A stretch of DNA of 64,000 nucleotides from Thalassobacter stenotrophicus (GCF_001458315.1 NZ_CYRX01000032.1:1-64000); one strand, 5' to 3'; counted from the first letter of the stretch, positions 7,964 to 17,033 are shown. A program made the numbers and translations. The notes: generated by a model not told the origin, from the letters alone.

Positions 7964-9226
7964 ATGCCTAAGCTCCCTTTCAAACGCATTTCTGTCGTCG
8001 GACTAGGCTATATCGGCCTGCCCACCGCCGCCATGTTCGCCTCGCGAAAAGTCGATGTGGTGGGTGTCGATGTGAACCAGAAAACTGTCGACACGATCAA
8101 TCGTGGCGAGGTTCACATTGTAGAACCTGACCTCGACTTGGTGGTACGCGCAGTGGTGAAAGAGGGCTATTTGCGGGCCACCACGGTACCTGAACCCGCC
8201 GAGGCCTTTCTGATCGCGGTACCGACCCCGTTTAAGGGGCAAAACCACCAGCCCGATCTTGGCTTCATCGAGGCCGCGGCCCGCGCCATCGCGCCGGTGC
8301 TGGAAGCTGGCAATCTGGTGATCCTGGAAAGCACATCGCCGGTCGGGGCTACTGAAGCCATGGAAGGCTGGCTTGCAGAAGCCCGCCCAGACCTTAGCTT
8401 TCCCCAAACTGCCGGTGAAGACTCTGACATCCGCATAGCGCATTGTCCCGAACGGGTTCTGCCCGGCAAGGTGATGCAGGAACTTATCACCAACGACCGC
8501 GTGATCGGCGGCATGACGCCAGCCTGCTCGGAAGCGGCAGCCAGCCTCTACCGCTCCTTCGTCACCGGCGAGTGCGTGGTCGCCTCCGGGCCTCGCGTTG
8601 CGGAAATGGCGAAACTCACCGAGAACAGCTTCCGCGATATCAACATCGCATTCGCCAACGAGCTTTCGCTGATTTGCGACGCGCTGGGCATGGATGTCTG
8701 GGAACTCATTCGACTGGCCAACCGCCACCCGCGGGTCAATATCCTGCAGCCGGGTCCCGGCGTTGGAGGCCATTGCATCGCCGTAGACCCGTGGTTCATT
8801 GTCTCGTCCGCTCCTGAGCAGGCACATCTGATCCGCACCGCGCGCGAAGTGAACGACAGAAAGCCGGAATGGGTGCTCAAAAAGGTGCAGGCCGCGATTG
8901 GATGCTATCTCTTGGCCAACCCCGCGAAGACCGCTGCCGAGGTGACCCTTGCCGTTTACGGCTTGGCGTTCAAACCGGACATCGACGATTTGCGGGAAAG
9001 TCCTGCAATGGAAATAGCACGTTCGCTTTCGGCCACGCATGCGGGGCCGCTGATGATAGTCGAACCTTTCATCGATAGCCTTCCGCGCGATCTGAAAGAC
9101 GCCAGCCTCGTCACTTATGCCCAAGCCTCCGAGGCCGACATCAACGTGCTTCTCGTCGATCATACCGCGTTCAAGAACGCAGCGGCACCGGTCGGCCGGA
9201 AGGTCGATTGTCGTGGCGTGTGGTGA
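7964..9226 (+). CDS. wecC: UDP-N-acetyl-D-mannosamine dehydrogenase
   Basis: Predicted 420 aa. It oxidises UDP-ManNAc to UDP-ManNAcA with two NAD+. The N-terminal Rossmann motif is VVGLGYIGLPTAAMFA (about 12-27); the UDP-glucose/GDP-mannose dehydrogenase central helix has MAKLTENSFRDINIAFANEL; the catalytic cysteine lies in GPGVGGHCIAVDPWF (about 265-279); and the C-terminal UDP-binding domain shows AVYGLAFKPDIDDLRESP. It is directly downstream of wecB. The supply of a uronic acid fits the presence of an AsnB-like amidotransferase and a heparinase-type lyase later in the locus. Confidence 0.95.
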   Translation: MPKLPFKRISVVGLGYIGLPTAAMFASRKVDVVGVDVNQKTVDTINRGEVHIVEPDLDLVVRAVVKEGYLRATTVPEPAEAFLIAVPTPFKGQNHQPDLGFIEAAARAIAPVLEAGNLVILESTSPVGATEAMEGWLAEARPDLSFPQTAGEDSDIRIAHCPERVLPGKVMQELITNDRVIGGMTPACSEAAASLYRSFVTGECVVASGPRVAEMAKLTENSFRDINIAFANELSLICDALGMDVWELIRLANRHPRVNILQPGPGVGGHCIAVDPWFIVSSAPEQAHLIRTAREVNDRKPEWVLKKVQAAIGCYLLANPAKTAAEVTLAVYGLAFKPDIDDLRESPAMEIARSLSATHAGPLMIVEPFIDSLPRDLKDASLVTYAQASEADINVLLVDHTAFKNAAAPVGRKVDCRGVW

Positions 9227-9262
9227 TCGACAGTCCATCAGAGCTTAGCAGGGAATCAAGAC

Positions 9263-10291
9263 ATGCAAATCAATGACCGCAAGATCGGCCCCGAACATCC
9301 GCCCCTCGTGATCGCCGAAATCGGTATCAACCATGGCGGCAGTCTCGAGGTCGCAAAGTCCATGGTGACCCTCGCCGCGAGGGCCGGTGCCGAATGCGTC
9401 AAGCACCAGACCCATTTCGTCGATGATGAAATGACCGAAGAAGCCAAGTCGATCTTTCCGCCCAACGCCGATGTGTCGATCTGGGAAGTGATGGAACGCT
9501 GTGCGTTGTCCCCCGCCGATGAAATCGCGCTCAAGCAGCACGCCGAGAGTCTGGGCGTGATCTATATTTCGACGCCGTTTTCAAGGAAAGCGGCGGATTT
9601 CCTTGCAGAAATCGACGTCCCGGCTTTCAAGATCGGCTCAGGCGAAGCCGACAACTTGCCGCTGATCCGTCACATTGCGAAATTTGGCAAGCCGGTCATC
9701 ATGTCGACCGGGATGCAGACGATCGACTCGATGTCGCGCTCGGTTCAGATCCTTCGCGATGCGGGCGTTCCATTTGCACTGCTAGAATGCACCAACCTGT
9801 ATCCGTCCCCCCCCGAGATCGTGTCGCTTCGCGGTGTGACCGAGTTGCGGCAGGCCTTCCCGGACGCGGTGGTCGGTTTCTCGGATCATTCGATCGGGCC
9901 GGATATGGCCCTTGCTTCCGTCGCGCTGGGTGCCTGCATTCTCGAACGTCACTTTACCGATACGCGGTATCGCGCCGGACCGGACATTTCCTGTTCGATG
10001 GATCCGGCAGAGCTGCGATATCTTGTTGATCGGTCGCGCGAAATCCATATCGCGGCGCGCAATTCCAAGGAGCGCAGCGCCCCTGAAGAAGACGTGTATC
10101 GGTTTGCCCGCGGGTCGGTCGTGGCCGACCGCGACCTGAAAGCCGGGGAAACGATCGGCGAAAGCGACATCTGGGCACGCCGTCCTGGAAGCGGCGAGAT
10201 ACCGGCGGATCAATTCGATGCGCTGATCGGTCGTCGGGTGAACCGCGACATGAAACGTAACACTCAGCTTCGCTGGTCGGATTTGGACTGA
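9263..10291 (+). CDS. neuB: Nonulosonic acid synthase (NeuB/LegI type)
   Basis: Predicted 342 aa. This family condenses phosphoenolpyruvate with a 6-carbon amino sugar to a 9-carbon nonulosonic acid. The TIM barrel carries AEIGINHGG (about 16-24), YISTPFSRKAADF, FKIGSGEADNLPL, VIMSTGM, LECTNLYPSP and ERHFTDTR with the metal-binding His. A C-terminal SAF (antifreeze-like) domain begins near residue 275 (RGSVVADRDLKAGETI) and closes over the active site of the partner subunit. It is followed without a gap by the hydrolysing epimerase and the cytidylyltransferase. A dehydratase/aminotransferase/acetyltransferase set elsewhere in the locus makes legionaminic acid a better guess than sialic acid. 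Confidence 0.92.
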   Translation: MQINDRKIGPEHPPLVIAEIGINHGGSLEVAKSMVTLAARAGAECVKHQTHFVDDEMTEEAKSIFPPNADVSIWEVMERCALSPADEIALKQHAESLGVIYISTPFSRKAADFLAEIDVPAFKIGSGEADNLPLIRHIAKFGKPVIMSTGMQTIDSMSRSVQILRDAGVPFALLECTNLYPSPPEIVSLRGVTELRQAFPDAVVGFSDHSIGPDMALASVALGACILERHFTDTRYRAGPDISCSMDPAELRYLVDRSREIHIAARNSKERSAPEEDVYRFARGSVVADRDLKAGETIGESDIWARRPGSGEIPADQFDALIGRRVNRDMKRNTQLRWSDLD

Positions 10292-10300
10292 GTGGTTACA

Positions 10301-11446
10301 ATGTCTGGAAAACCCGAATTGAATGCCAAGGCCGGGCATAACCTGCTCTTCGTGACGGGTACGCGGGCCGATTATGGCAAACTGGAACCGCTTGCCTTGG
10401 CAGCACTCGATGCTGGTCACCGGGTGACTTTCTTTGTCACCGGCATGCACATGCTTGAAAAATATGGGCTGACCAAGGAAGAGGTTCATCAACAAAAGCG
10501 CTTTAAAGTTGTCGAGTTCATCAACCAGCGCGATGGCGACCCTCAGGACATCATCCTCGCCAAGACTGTCATGGGGTTTTCTGATTACCTGCAGGAACAT
10601 CAACCGGATCTGGTGATCATACATGGCGACCGCGTTGAAGCGCTTGCATGTTCATTGGTTTGCACGACCAATTACGTCCGCTGCGCCCATGTCGAAGGCG
10701 GTGAGGTTTCGGGAACGATCGACGAACAATTCCGGCACTGCAATACCAAGCTGTCCTCGGTGCACCTTGTCAGTTCGGACGAAGCAAAGGCCCGCGTCGA
10801 GCGTCTGGGAGAGCCGCCCGAGACTATCAACGTGATCGGTTCACCGGAACTTGACATCCATGGCCGCCCGTCGGGCGTGACGCTGGAACAGGTGCGGACG
10901 CGCTACAACATCGCCCCCGTCGATTACGGGATCTGCGTTTTCCATCCGGTTACCTCGGAAGCTTCCGCGATGGGTAAACAGGCCGAAGCACTGTTCGGGG
11001 CGCTGATCGACTCGGGACATTATTATGTCGTCATCCTGCCCAACAACGACCCCGGGTCCGAGTTGATCCTTTCGGTCATCCGAGAGCTGCCAAAAGACCG
11101 GTTTCGGGTCCTTCCGTCCATGCGTTTTGCCTATTTCTCGGAACTGATGCGCAATGCCCAGGCGATTATCGGCAATTCCAGTATGGGTGTGCGCGAAGCG
11201 CCATTCCTTGGCGTGCCGTCGCTCGATATCGGCACGCGGCAGTCGAACCGCGGAAACGCGCCTTCGCTGCTGCGCAGCGACGCGCATGACCGAGGCACCA
11301 TCGACCGTTTCCTGTCTGAGTTCTGGGGGCAGCGGTTTCCCAGTAGTCAGAGCTTTGGAAGCGGCGACTCGGCGAAGAGCTTCGTTGAATTGTTGAACCG
11401 CGCAGATTTCTGGGACCGGCCGTTGCAGAAGTATTTCGTGGAATGA
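10301..11446 (+). CDS. neuC: UDP-sugar 2-epimerase, hydrolysing (NeuC/LegG type)
   Basis: About 381 aa. It should release a free 2-acetamido mannose-type sugar from its UDP form, the substrate for the preceding synthase. Features: VTGTRADYGKLEPL (near 17-30), HGDRVEALACSL, HVEGGEVSGTIDEQFRHCNTK, the UDP-binding region VIGNSSMGVREAPFLGVPSLDIGTRQSNRG. The GT-B fold and length are as usual. ATG 10301 is chosen; a GTG at 10292 directly after the previous stop is also possible. Neither has a strong ribosome site, so translation is likely coupled. Whether the substrate is UDP-GlcNAc (NeuC) or UDP-diacetylbacillosamine (LegG) cannot be told from motifs; the pathway context favours the latter. Confidence 0.9.
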   Translation: MSGKPELNAKAGHNLLFVTGTRADYGKLEPLALAALDAGHRVTFFVTGMHMLEKYGLTKEEVHQQKRFKVVEFINQRDGDPQDIILAKTVMGFSDYLQEHQPDLVIIHGDRVEALACSLVCTTNYVRCAHVEGGEVSGTIDEQFRHCNTKLSSVHLVSSDEAKARVERLGEPPETINVIGSPELDIHGRPSGVTLEQVRTRYNIAPVDYGICVFHPVTSEASAMGKQAEALFGALIDSGHYYVVILPNNDPGSELILSVIRELPKDRFRVLPSMRFAYFSELMRNAQAIIGNSSMGVREAPFLGVPSLDIGTRQSNRGNAPSLLRSDAHDRGTIDRFLSEFWGQRFPSSQSFGSGDSAKSFVELLNRADFWDRPLQKYFVE

Positions 11447-12147
11447 CGGCCCATCGCACAACACCGGAAGCGATTGCGGTCGTGCCGGTTCGAGCCGGTT
11501 CCAAGGGGTTGCCCGGAAAAAACCTCATGCCGCTCAACGGCGTGCCCCTGTACCTGCACGCCGTCCGGCAAGGACTTCGCACCGTCGGTCGTGCCCTGCT
11601 CAGCACGGATATCGTGGAAATCGACGAGGCCGATCTGCCGGAGGGCTGCACATTGTGCAGGCGCCCCGAGCATCTGGCAGCCGACGACACACCGATGGCC
11701 GCGGTTATCGAGCACCTGATCGTCGAACGTTCGTTGCAAGGTGCCACAATCGTGCTGTTGCAGGCCACCTCGCCCTTGCGCTCGGATCAGGACGTCCAAA
11801 AAGCCGTGACCCTGTTTCAAGAGGGCGGTCACGACATGGTTCTGAGTGTCGTCGAGCGCGATCGAGGGGTTCTGAAGTACGGGACATTGGAAAACAACAC
11901 CTTTACGGCCATGAGGGACCAAGCGTTTTGCTTCTACAACCGCCAGCAATTGCCGCCGGTCTTCGGCCCGAACGGAGCGGTATATGTTTTTCAGGCCCAA
12001 CGGTTTCTTGACGTGAACGGGTTTCCGTCGGAACGCATAGGAGCAATCGCCATGCCGGCCGATCGCTCGGCGGATATCGATACGCTGGATGATTTGCATC
12101 GTGTGGAGTGGGTGCTGCAGATGCAAAGCTCCGCAAATAAGGGGTGA
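11443..12147 (+). CDS. neuA: CMP-nonulosonic acid cytidylyltransferase (NeuA/LegF type)
   Basis: Predicted 234 aa; activates a nonulosonic acid with CTP for glycosyl transfer. The N-terminal nucleotide-binding motif is VVPVRAGSKGLPGKN (about 11-25), followed by LLSTDIVEI and the substrate-facing segment LLQATSPLRSDQDVQKAV (about 102-119), with the metal-binding PADRSADIDTLDDL near the C-terminus. The ATG overlaps the end of the epimerase by 4 nt (ATGA), showing translational coupling. Three genes in a row (synthase, epimerase, cytidylyltransferase) form a complete nonulosonate activation module. Confidence 0.9.
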   Translation: MTAHRTTPEAIAVVPVRAGSKGLPGKNLMPLNGVPLYLHAVRQGLRTVGRALLSTDIVEIDEADLPEGCTLCRRPEHLAADDTPMAAVIEHLIVERSLQGATIVLLQATSPLRSDQDVQKAVTLFQEGGHDMVLSVVERDRGVLKYGTLENNTFTAMRDQAFCFYNRQQLPPVFGPNGAVYVFQAQRFLDVNGFPSERIGAIAMPADRSADIDTLDDLHRVEWVLQMQSSANKG

Positions 12148-12157
12148 TGAAACAAAG

Positions 12158-12892
12158 ATGAGACTTATTGCAAGGCTCGACATCAAGAACGAGCACGTCA
12201 TCAAGGGAATCCATCTGGAGGGACTGCGCAAGGTCGGAGATCCAAACGTCTTGGCCCGCAACTACTACGACCAGGGTATCGACGAGATCGTGTTCATGGA
12301 TGCTGTGGCCAGCCTCTATGACCGCAACAACCTGTTTCACATCATCGAAGCAGCCTGCCGCGATGTATTCGTGCCGATTGCCGTCGGCGGGGGCATGCGC
12401 AGCGTAGAGGACGTGTCCAAAGCGCTGGGGGCCGGGGCGGACAAGGTCGTGATCAACACTGGTGCCGTGCAGAACATCAGGCTGATCGAGCAAGTCGCCC
12501 ACAAGTTTGGGTCGCAATGCCTTGTCGGCTCGATCGAAGCCAAGAGACGCGATAATGGCTGGAAGGCCTATATCGACAACGGTCGTGAACCGACGAATCT
12601 TGATGTCGTGGAGTGGGCCCGCACCCTGCAAAGCGCGGGATGCGGCGAGATCCTGTTGACCTCGGTCGACAAGGAAGGCACCAGCCGCGGCTTTGACATC
12701 GACCTTGTCCGGCAGGTAAACGATGCGGTTACTCGCCCGGTCATTGTATCGGGTGGATATGGAAAACCTCAGCATCTGCAAGATCTGTTGGCCGCGACGC
12801 AACCGTCTGCCGTTGCCTTTGCGGCTGTTCTTCACTACCAGCGCAGCAGCGTCGATGACCTGCGTGCCGCTTTGAACTTATGTCAGGCGTGA
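12158..12892 (+). CDS. hisF: HisF paralogue serving the sugar amidotransferase
   Basis: Predicted 244 aa beta/alpha barrel of the HisA/HisF family: ARLDIKNEHVIKG (Asp8, equivalent to the first catalytic Asp of HisF), IAVGGGMRSVEDV, GADKVVINTGAV, VSGGYGKPQHLQDL. The second catalytic Asp of histidine-pathway HisF appears to be Glu here (SIEAKRR, Glu127). Together with the adjacent HisH and amidotransferase this points to a dedicated ammonia-channelling subunit for acetamidino group formation, not histidine synthesis. The start ATG follows the neuA stop by 10 nt; hisH overlaps its 3' end. Confidence 0.88.
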   Translation: MRLIARLDIKNEHVIKGIHLEGLRKVGDPNVLARNYYDQGIDEIVFMDAVASLYDRNNLFHIIEAACRDVFVPIAVGGGMRSVEDVSKALGAGADKVVINTGAVQNIRLIEQVAHKFGSQCLVGSIEAKRRDNGWKAYIDNGREPTNLDVVEWARTLQSAGCGEILLTSVDKEGTSRGFDIDLVRQVNDAVTRPVIVSGGYGKPQHLQDLLAATQPSAVAFAAVLHYQRSSVDDLRAALNLCQA

Positions 12893-13551
12893 TTGATATG
12901 ACAAAGACCAATTTGACCGGTGTCATCGACTATGGGGTCGGGAATGTCCGAAGCGTTTGCAGTGCCGTCGAGGCTGTCGGCGGACGACCGATTCTGAGTT
13001 CGGACCCCATTGAACTACTTGGATGCGAACGTCTTATTCTGCCCGGTGTCGGTGCCTTTGCCCATGGAATGACCGAACTCACATCGCGCGGGCTTGATAC
13101 AGCCCTGAAGTCTGCCGTGAGTGACGGCATGCCGTTGTTGGGAATTTGCCTCGGCATGCAGATGCTGGCCCAAAGCAGCCTCGAATTCGGCGAGTCCGAA
13201 GGCCTGGGTCTTGCGCAAGGCGTTGTATCGTTGATCCCTTCCTCGGACCCCGCACACACGCTGCGCTTGCCACACGTAGCGTGGAAGACACTTGAACGAC
13301 GGAGCGACGCCGCCGCGTGGCTGTTCGACGGTGTCGACCCGGACGCCCGTTTCTATTTTATCCACTCCTACGCGGTGCCCGCAACCTCGCCGGACGTTGT
13401 CGCGGTGGCCGAGATTGATGGAAACGAGTTCGCCGCGGTTTTTGCCGTAGACAATGTTGTCGGAACCCAATTTCATCCCGAGAAAAGCGGGCCGGAAGGC
13501 CTTAAAATGTTGAAAAATTTCGTAATGAAAGGAGACATGATCCATGTCTGA
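12880..13551 (+). CDS. hisH: HisH-type glutamine amidotransferase
   Basis: Up to 223 aa; ATG 12898 would give 217 aa. Class I glutaminase with oxyanion strand LILPGVGAFAHGM, nucleophile in LLGICLGMQML (Cys90 from the first Met) and the His/Glu pair in TQFHPEKSGPEGL. It hydrolyses glutamine and passes ammonia through the HisF barrel. The genes hisF, hisH and the following PP-loop amidotransferase overlap one another (13 and 8 nt), the arrangement known from WbpG/HisH/HisF clusters in Pseudomonas O-antigen loci. A separate histidine operon is presumed to lie elsewhere. Confidence 0.9.
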   Translation: MSGVIDMTKTNLTGVIDYGVGNVRSVCSAVEAVGGRPILSSDPIELLGCERLILPGVGAFAHGMTELTSRGLDTALKSAVSDGMPLLGICLGMQMLAQSSLEFGESEGLGLAQGVVSLIPSSDPAHTLRLPHVAWKTLERRSDAAAWLFDGVDPDARFYFIHSYAVPATSPDVVAVAEIDGNEFAAVFAVDNVVGTQFHPEKSGPEGLKMLKNFVMKGDMIHV

Positions 13552-14761
13552 GACGGAAGCCCTCGAAGCCTTTTATGGCCTTCCGAACGAGGTTCGTTTT
13601 TGCAAGAGCTGTGTGATCTCCAACCAACGTCCCAGCTCGACTGTCGAATTCAAGCACGAGAAGGAAGACAAGAAGAAAACCATCGGCTTCGCTGCGGATG
13701 GCATCTGCGACGCCTGTCATTATCATCAGGAAAAAGCGCACCGCATCGACTGGAAGAAACGCGAGGATCAGCTTGTAGCTACTTTGGACAAGTTTCGGCG
13801 CAACGACGGCAGCTATGACATGATCGTTCCCGGAAGCGGAGGCAAGGATAGTGCCTACACATCGCACATCCTGAAGTATCGATATGGTATGAACCCGTTG
13901 ACCGTGACGTGGGCCCCGCACCTTTACACAGATATCGGCTGGCAGAACTTCACCAACTGGATCCATGAAGGTGGCCATGACAACATCCTGTTCACGCCCA
14001 ACGGGCGCCTTCACAGGCTACTGACGCGTTTGGCCTTCAAGAACCTGCTGCACCCCTTTCAGCCGTTTATTGTCGGTCAACGGATCATCGGGCCGGCGAT
14101 GGCGCAGAAATATGGCGTGCAATTGGTGATGTACGGCGAGAACCAGGCCGAGTACGGCAACGATCCCAATGAAAACTTCAAGCCGACGATGGACACCAAA
14201 TTCTTCTCAGCTCAGGATCCGATGCAAATGCGCCTAGGCGGTGTGAAGATCGCGGATATCATCCGCGACTACGACTACACGCTCAACGACTTTGCGCCCT
14301 ACATCCCGCCGACCGCAGAAAGTCTCGAAAAAGCGGGGGTCGAGGTGCACTATCTGGGCTTCTACCTGCCTTGGGACCCGCAAGAGTGCTATTACTACGC
14401 CGTCGAGAACACCGGTTTTCAGGCCAACTCCGAGCGGACGCCCGGCACCTATTCGAAGTATTCGAGCATCGACGACAAGATCGACATGTTCCATTACTTC
14501 ACCACGCTGATCAAATTCGGCATCGGTCGCGCAACCTACGACTCAGCCCAGGAAGTCCGAAACGGCAAGATCAACCGCGAAGAGGCAGTGCATCTTGTCC
14601 GCAAGTACGATCAGGAATTCCCGCAGCGCTATTATGCGGACTTCCTTGATTACATCGGACTGTCCGACGCCGAATTCTGGGAAACGGTCGACCAGTTCCG
14701 TTCGCCGCATCTTTGGCAGCACTCGGACAACGGGTGGGCGTTGCGCCACGTCGTCGAATAG
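13544..14761 (+). CDS. N-acetyl sugar amidotransferase (WbpG/PtmG-like)
   Basis: Predicted 405 aa. A cysteine pair near the start (RFCKSCVISNQRPSS) and a second CDACH segment suggest a zinc site. The PP-loop ATP pyrophosphatase motif is MIVPGSGGKDSAYTSHIL (about 88-105). The family activates an acetamido group with ATP and, using ammonia from HisH/HisF, turns it into an acetamidino group on a sugar precursor. Known substrates are ManNAc3NAcA (WbpG) and legionaminic acid precursors (PtmG). Overlap of 8 nt with hisH supports a single complex. The likely substrate here is the nonulosonate or its diacetamido precursor. Confidence 0.88.
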   Translation: MSETEALEAFYGLPNEVRFCKSCVISNQRPSSTVEFKHEKEDKKKTIGFAADGICDACHYHQEKAHRIDWKKREDQLVATLDKFRRNDGSYDMIVPGSGGKDSAYTSHILKYRYGMNPLTVTWAPHLYTDIGWQNFTNWIHEGGHDNILFTPNGRLHRLLTRLAFKNLLHPFQPFIVGQRIIGPAMAQKYGVQLVMYGENQAEYGNDPNENFKPTMDTKFFSAQDPMQMRLGGVKIADIIRDYDYTLNDFAPYIPPTAESLEKAGVEVHYLGFYLPWDPQECYYYAVENTGFQANSERTPGTYSKYSSIDDKIDMFHYFTTLIKFGIGRATYDSAQEVRNGKINREEAVHLVRKYDQEFPQRYYADFLDYIGLSDAEFWETVDQFRSPHLWQHSDNGWALRHVVE

Positions 14762-14805
14762 GGGGCATCGCGGCCCCTGTGGCTGCCGATGCTGAGCGTT
14801 GGGAT

Positions 14806-15927
14806 ATGAGCCTGATTGATCGTCTGCGACGGCCCTCCGGAAGCGGAGCGTTCGTCGCGGAAATCGACGGACTGAGGTTCTTTGCCATCTTGCCGGTGGT
14901 TCTGGACCACGCCTGGTGGACCTACAGAGCCAATGTAGGGGACCCGGGTTTTGCGCTCGAGTCCCCGCTCGGACGCGTGTTTTCAGCGGGCGAACTGGGT
15001 GTTCAACTCTTTTTCGTCATCAGTGGATACGTGCTCGGGCTGGGTTTCTTCCGCGCCGCGAAAGAGCGCCGCGGGGTTGGCCTGGGCCGGTATTTCGTGC
15101 GGCGTCTTCGCCGGCTGGAACCCCCGTTCATCTTGATCATGACGATCTTTTTCGTCTTGCTGGTTGCGAGCGGGCGTTTCGGCCTGTTCGATGGTCTTGG
15201 GCATTACCTGGCGTCGATCACTTACCTGCACGGGTTGATCTATCTCGAGCCCAGTCCGATCAACACCGTTACCTGGTCCCTCGAGGTCGAGTTGCAGTTC
15301 TATGTCCTGGCACCGGCTCTCTATGCGATCTATCGACTGGAGCCGAGGCTGGCGCAGACCCTTTTCGCGGGTGGGATGCTGGTTTTCATTGCGACTGCGT
15401 ATCTGGTGGGTGACTTTTATCTGACGCTGCTGTCGCATGGGCATTTGTTCTTGCTCGGTGCCGCGTTCCCCCTGCTGGGCCGTTTCGAAATCCCGGCACG
15501 GCTGGCCTTTGTTTTCCCCACGGCGCTGTTGGTGTATTTCCTGATCGAAGCCGACTATGCGTCGGTGTGGGGAAATCTGGCCAAGATCGTGTTGCTGACC
15601 GCGATCTTCGCGACGACACTGGGCTGCGCGCCGGTGCGCCGGTTCCTGTCCATGCCTTTTCTCTTCGTGGTGGGCGGGGCCTGCTATTCGATTTACCTGA
15701 TCCACTATCCGCTTTTGTCCGCCTTCTCGAAAATCTGGGCGGCGACATCGTTTCCTGGAGGTTGCTGTCGTCGTTGTTCTTGTCGTCAGCATGATCTTTT
15801 TCGTCTTTGCCGAACGCCCTTTCATGACCCGATCTGCCGCCAGAAAGATCGCATAGCCAGAGGATTTCATGGTGTCCGAACTGCGCCTACTTCACATCGC
15901 CAGCTTCAGCGGAAACATCGGCGATAA
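14806..15927 (+). CDS. Membrane acyltransferase (Acyltransferase_3), C-terminus frameshifted
   Basis: Multi-pass acyltransferase of the OafA/NodX kind: an N-terminal helix with ALRFFAILPVV-like residues (EIDGLRFFAILPVVLDH), the SGYVLGLGF segment, RRLRRLEPPFI and about ten hydrophobic helices. It probably acetylates the polysaccharide. ATG 14806 is preferred over an in-frame upstream codon inside the previous gene. From about 15734 the reading frame becomes hydrophilic and Cys/Arg-rich and runs 59 nt into the next gene. Shifting by one base at the AAAA run 15730-15733 restores a normal hydrophobic last helix (VAVVVVLVVSMIFFVF), the family's ERPF ending and a stop at 15856, 12 nt before the next ATG. 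A real frameshift or a sequencing error explains this. Confidence 0.8.
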   Translation: MSLIDRLRRPSGSGAFVAEIDGLRFFAILPVVLDHAWWTYRANVGDPGFALESPLGRVFSAGELGVQLFFVISGYVLGLGFFRAAKERRGVGLGRYFVRRLRRLEPPFILIMTIFFVLLVASGRFGLFDGLGHYLASITYLHGLIYLEPSPINTVTWSLEVELQFYVLAPALYAIYRLEPRLAQTLFAGGMLVFIATAYLVGDFYLTLLSHGHLFLLGAAFPLLGRFEIPARLAFVFPTALLVYFLIEADYASVWGNLAKIVLLTAIFATTLGCAPVRRFLSMPFLFVVGGACYSIYLIHYPLLSAFSKIWAATSFPGGCCRRCSCRQHDLFRLCRTPFHDPICRQKDRIARGFHGVRTAPTSHRQLQRKHRR

Positions 15928-17029
15928 CGCCAACCACATCGGATTTCGCGATTGGTTGCAGAACCTAAGCCTGCGTCCTATCGCCTGGACGGAACTTGAA
16001 ATCCGCCAGTTCTTCTGGCGTGAGCGCGCCTGGGACGCGGACCTGGTCGATTACATCAACGGCTTTGACGGATTGGTGATCGGCGGCGGCAACTACTTCG
16101 AGCTTTGGGTTGAAAACTCGCCGACCGGAACATCGATCGGCATCGCGCCCGACCTGTGGGCGAAAATCAATGTGCCGGTATATTTCAACGCCCTGGGGGT
16201 CGATCCCGGCCAAGGCGTTCCCGATGCCTGTCGCACGCGGTTTACCGGGTTCCTCGACACATTGCTCGCGAACGACAAGGTCCTCGTCAGCGTGCGGAAT
16301 GACGGGGCCAAAAGAAACCTGTCCGATCATATCGGAACACCTTATGCGAACGCCGTTCTGCACGCTCCAGACAATGGGTTCTTTGCCGATTTTCAGCCGG
16401 CCAAGGGCATCCCGCTTTTCAGCGACCCGAATGTCAGCCGCATCGTCACGATAAACCTGGCCAGCGACATGGCCGAAATTCGGTTTGCCGGGCTCGACGA
16501 CGGTGTCGAGGGGTTTGCCAAGGAAATTGCCAACGCAATAGGCACCCTTTCCGAACGGGATCCGGCGACCGGATTCCTGTTCGCGCCGCACATCTTTCGT
16601 GATCTCGATGTCGTGAACAGGGTGATCGACCGCCTGCCGGACCGCATGCGCCGCACCCGGGTCGCGCAGGCACCCTATGGAACGGGGGATGCGGCCGCAC
16701 GGCTGGTTTTTGGCCATTACGCGGCCTCGGATGTCTGTGTCGGAACCCGTTTCCATGCCAATGTCGTGCCGATTGGCAACAGGCGTCAAACTCTCGGTCT
16801 GGTGTGCTACCCGCAGATTTCGGCGCTTTATGACGAGGTCGGCCAGCCCGACCGCTGTATCGACGTTTCAGAGCCCGGGTTTTCGACGATCCTCGCCGAT
16901 CGGATTTCCGATGCCCTGGACGAACCAGACAGCGCCTTTTTGGGAACGCCGCAGCAGGCCCTTGATACGGCACAGGCCCTACGCGATGGCATTACGCCCC
17001 GCGTCGTCACCTGGATCGAGGGGCTCTGA
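15869..17029 (+). CDS. Polysaccharide pyruvyl transferase family protein
   Basis: Predicted 386 aa. N-terminal HIASFSGNIGDNANHIGF with the GNIGDN loop, VIGGGNYFELW, then VSVRNDGAKRNL and the C-terminal VCVGTRFHANVVPIGN with the conserved Arg/His, all features of this GT-B-like family, which adds pyruvate ketals (some members are glycosyltransferases or unknown). An AGAGG ribosome site lies 5 nt before ATG 15869. The natural stop of the preceding acyltransferase, before its frameshift, would sit just upstream. Substrate unknown. Confidence 0.75.
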   Translation: MVSELRLLHIASFSGNIGDNANHIGFRDWLQNLSLRPIAWTELEIRQFFWRERAWDADLVDYINGFDGLVIGGGNYFELWVENSPTGTSIGIAPDLWAKINVPVYFNALGVDPGQGVPDACRTRFTGFLDTLLANDKVLVSVRNDGAKRNLSDHIGTPYANAVLHAPDNGFFADFQPAKGIPLFSDPNVSRIVTINLASDMAEIRFAGLDDGVEGFAKEIANAIGTLSERDPATGFLFAPHIFRDLDVVNRVIDRLPDRMRRTRVAQAPYGTGDAAARLVFGHYAASDVCVGTRFHANVVPIGNRRQTLGLVCYPQISALYDEVGQPDRCIDVSEPGFSTILADRISDALDEPDSAFLGTPQQALDTAQALRDGITPRVVTWIEGL

Positions 17030-17033
17030 CCCC

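Noticed and set aside
8003-9238. 411-codon open frame on the - strand opposite wecC
   Set aside because: wecC has all family motifs; the antisense frame is a shadow of GC-rich codon use with no recognisable domain.
14983-15870. 295-codon - strand frame opposite the acyltransferase
   Set aside because: Composition (Gln/Arg/Thr-rich) is that of an antisense frame; the + strand membrane protein is convincing.
16677-17033. Upstream extension of the large glycosyltransferase gene
   Set aside because: It overlaps the pyruvyl-transferase-like gene in another frame; ATG 17034 directly after its stop is the natural start.
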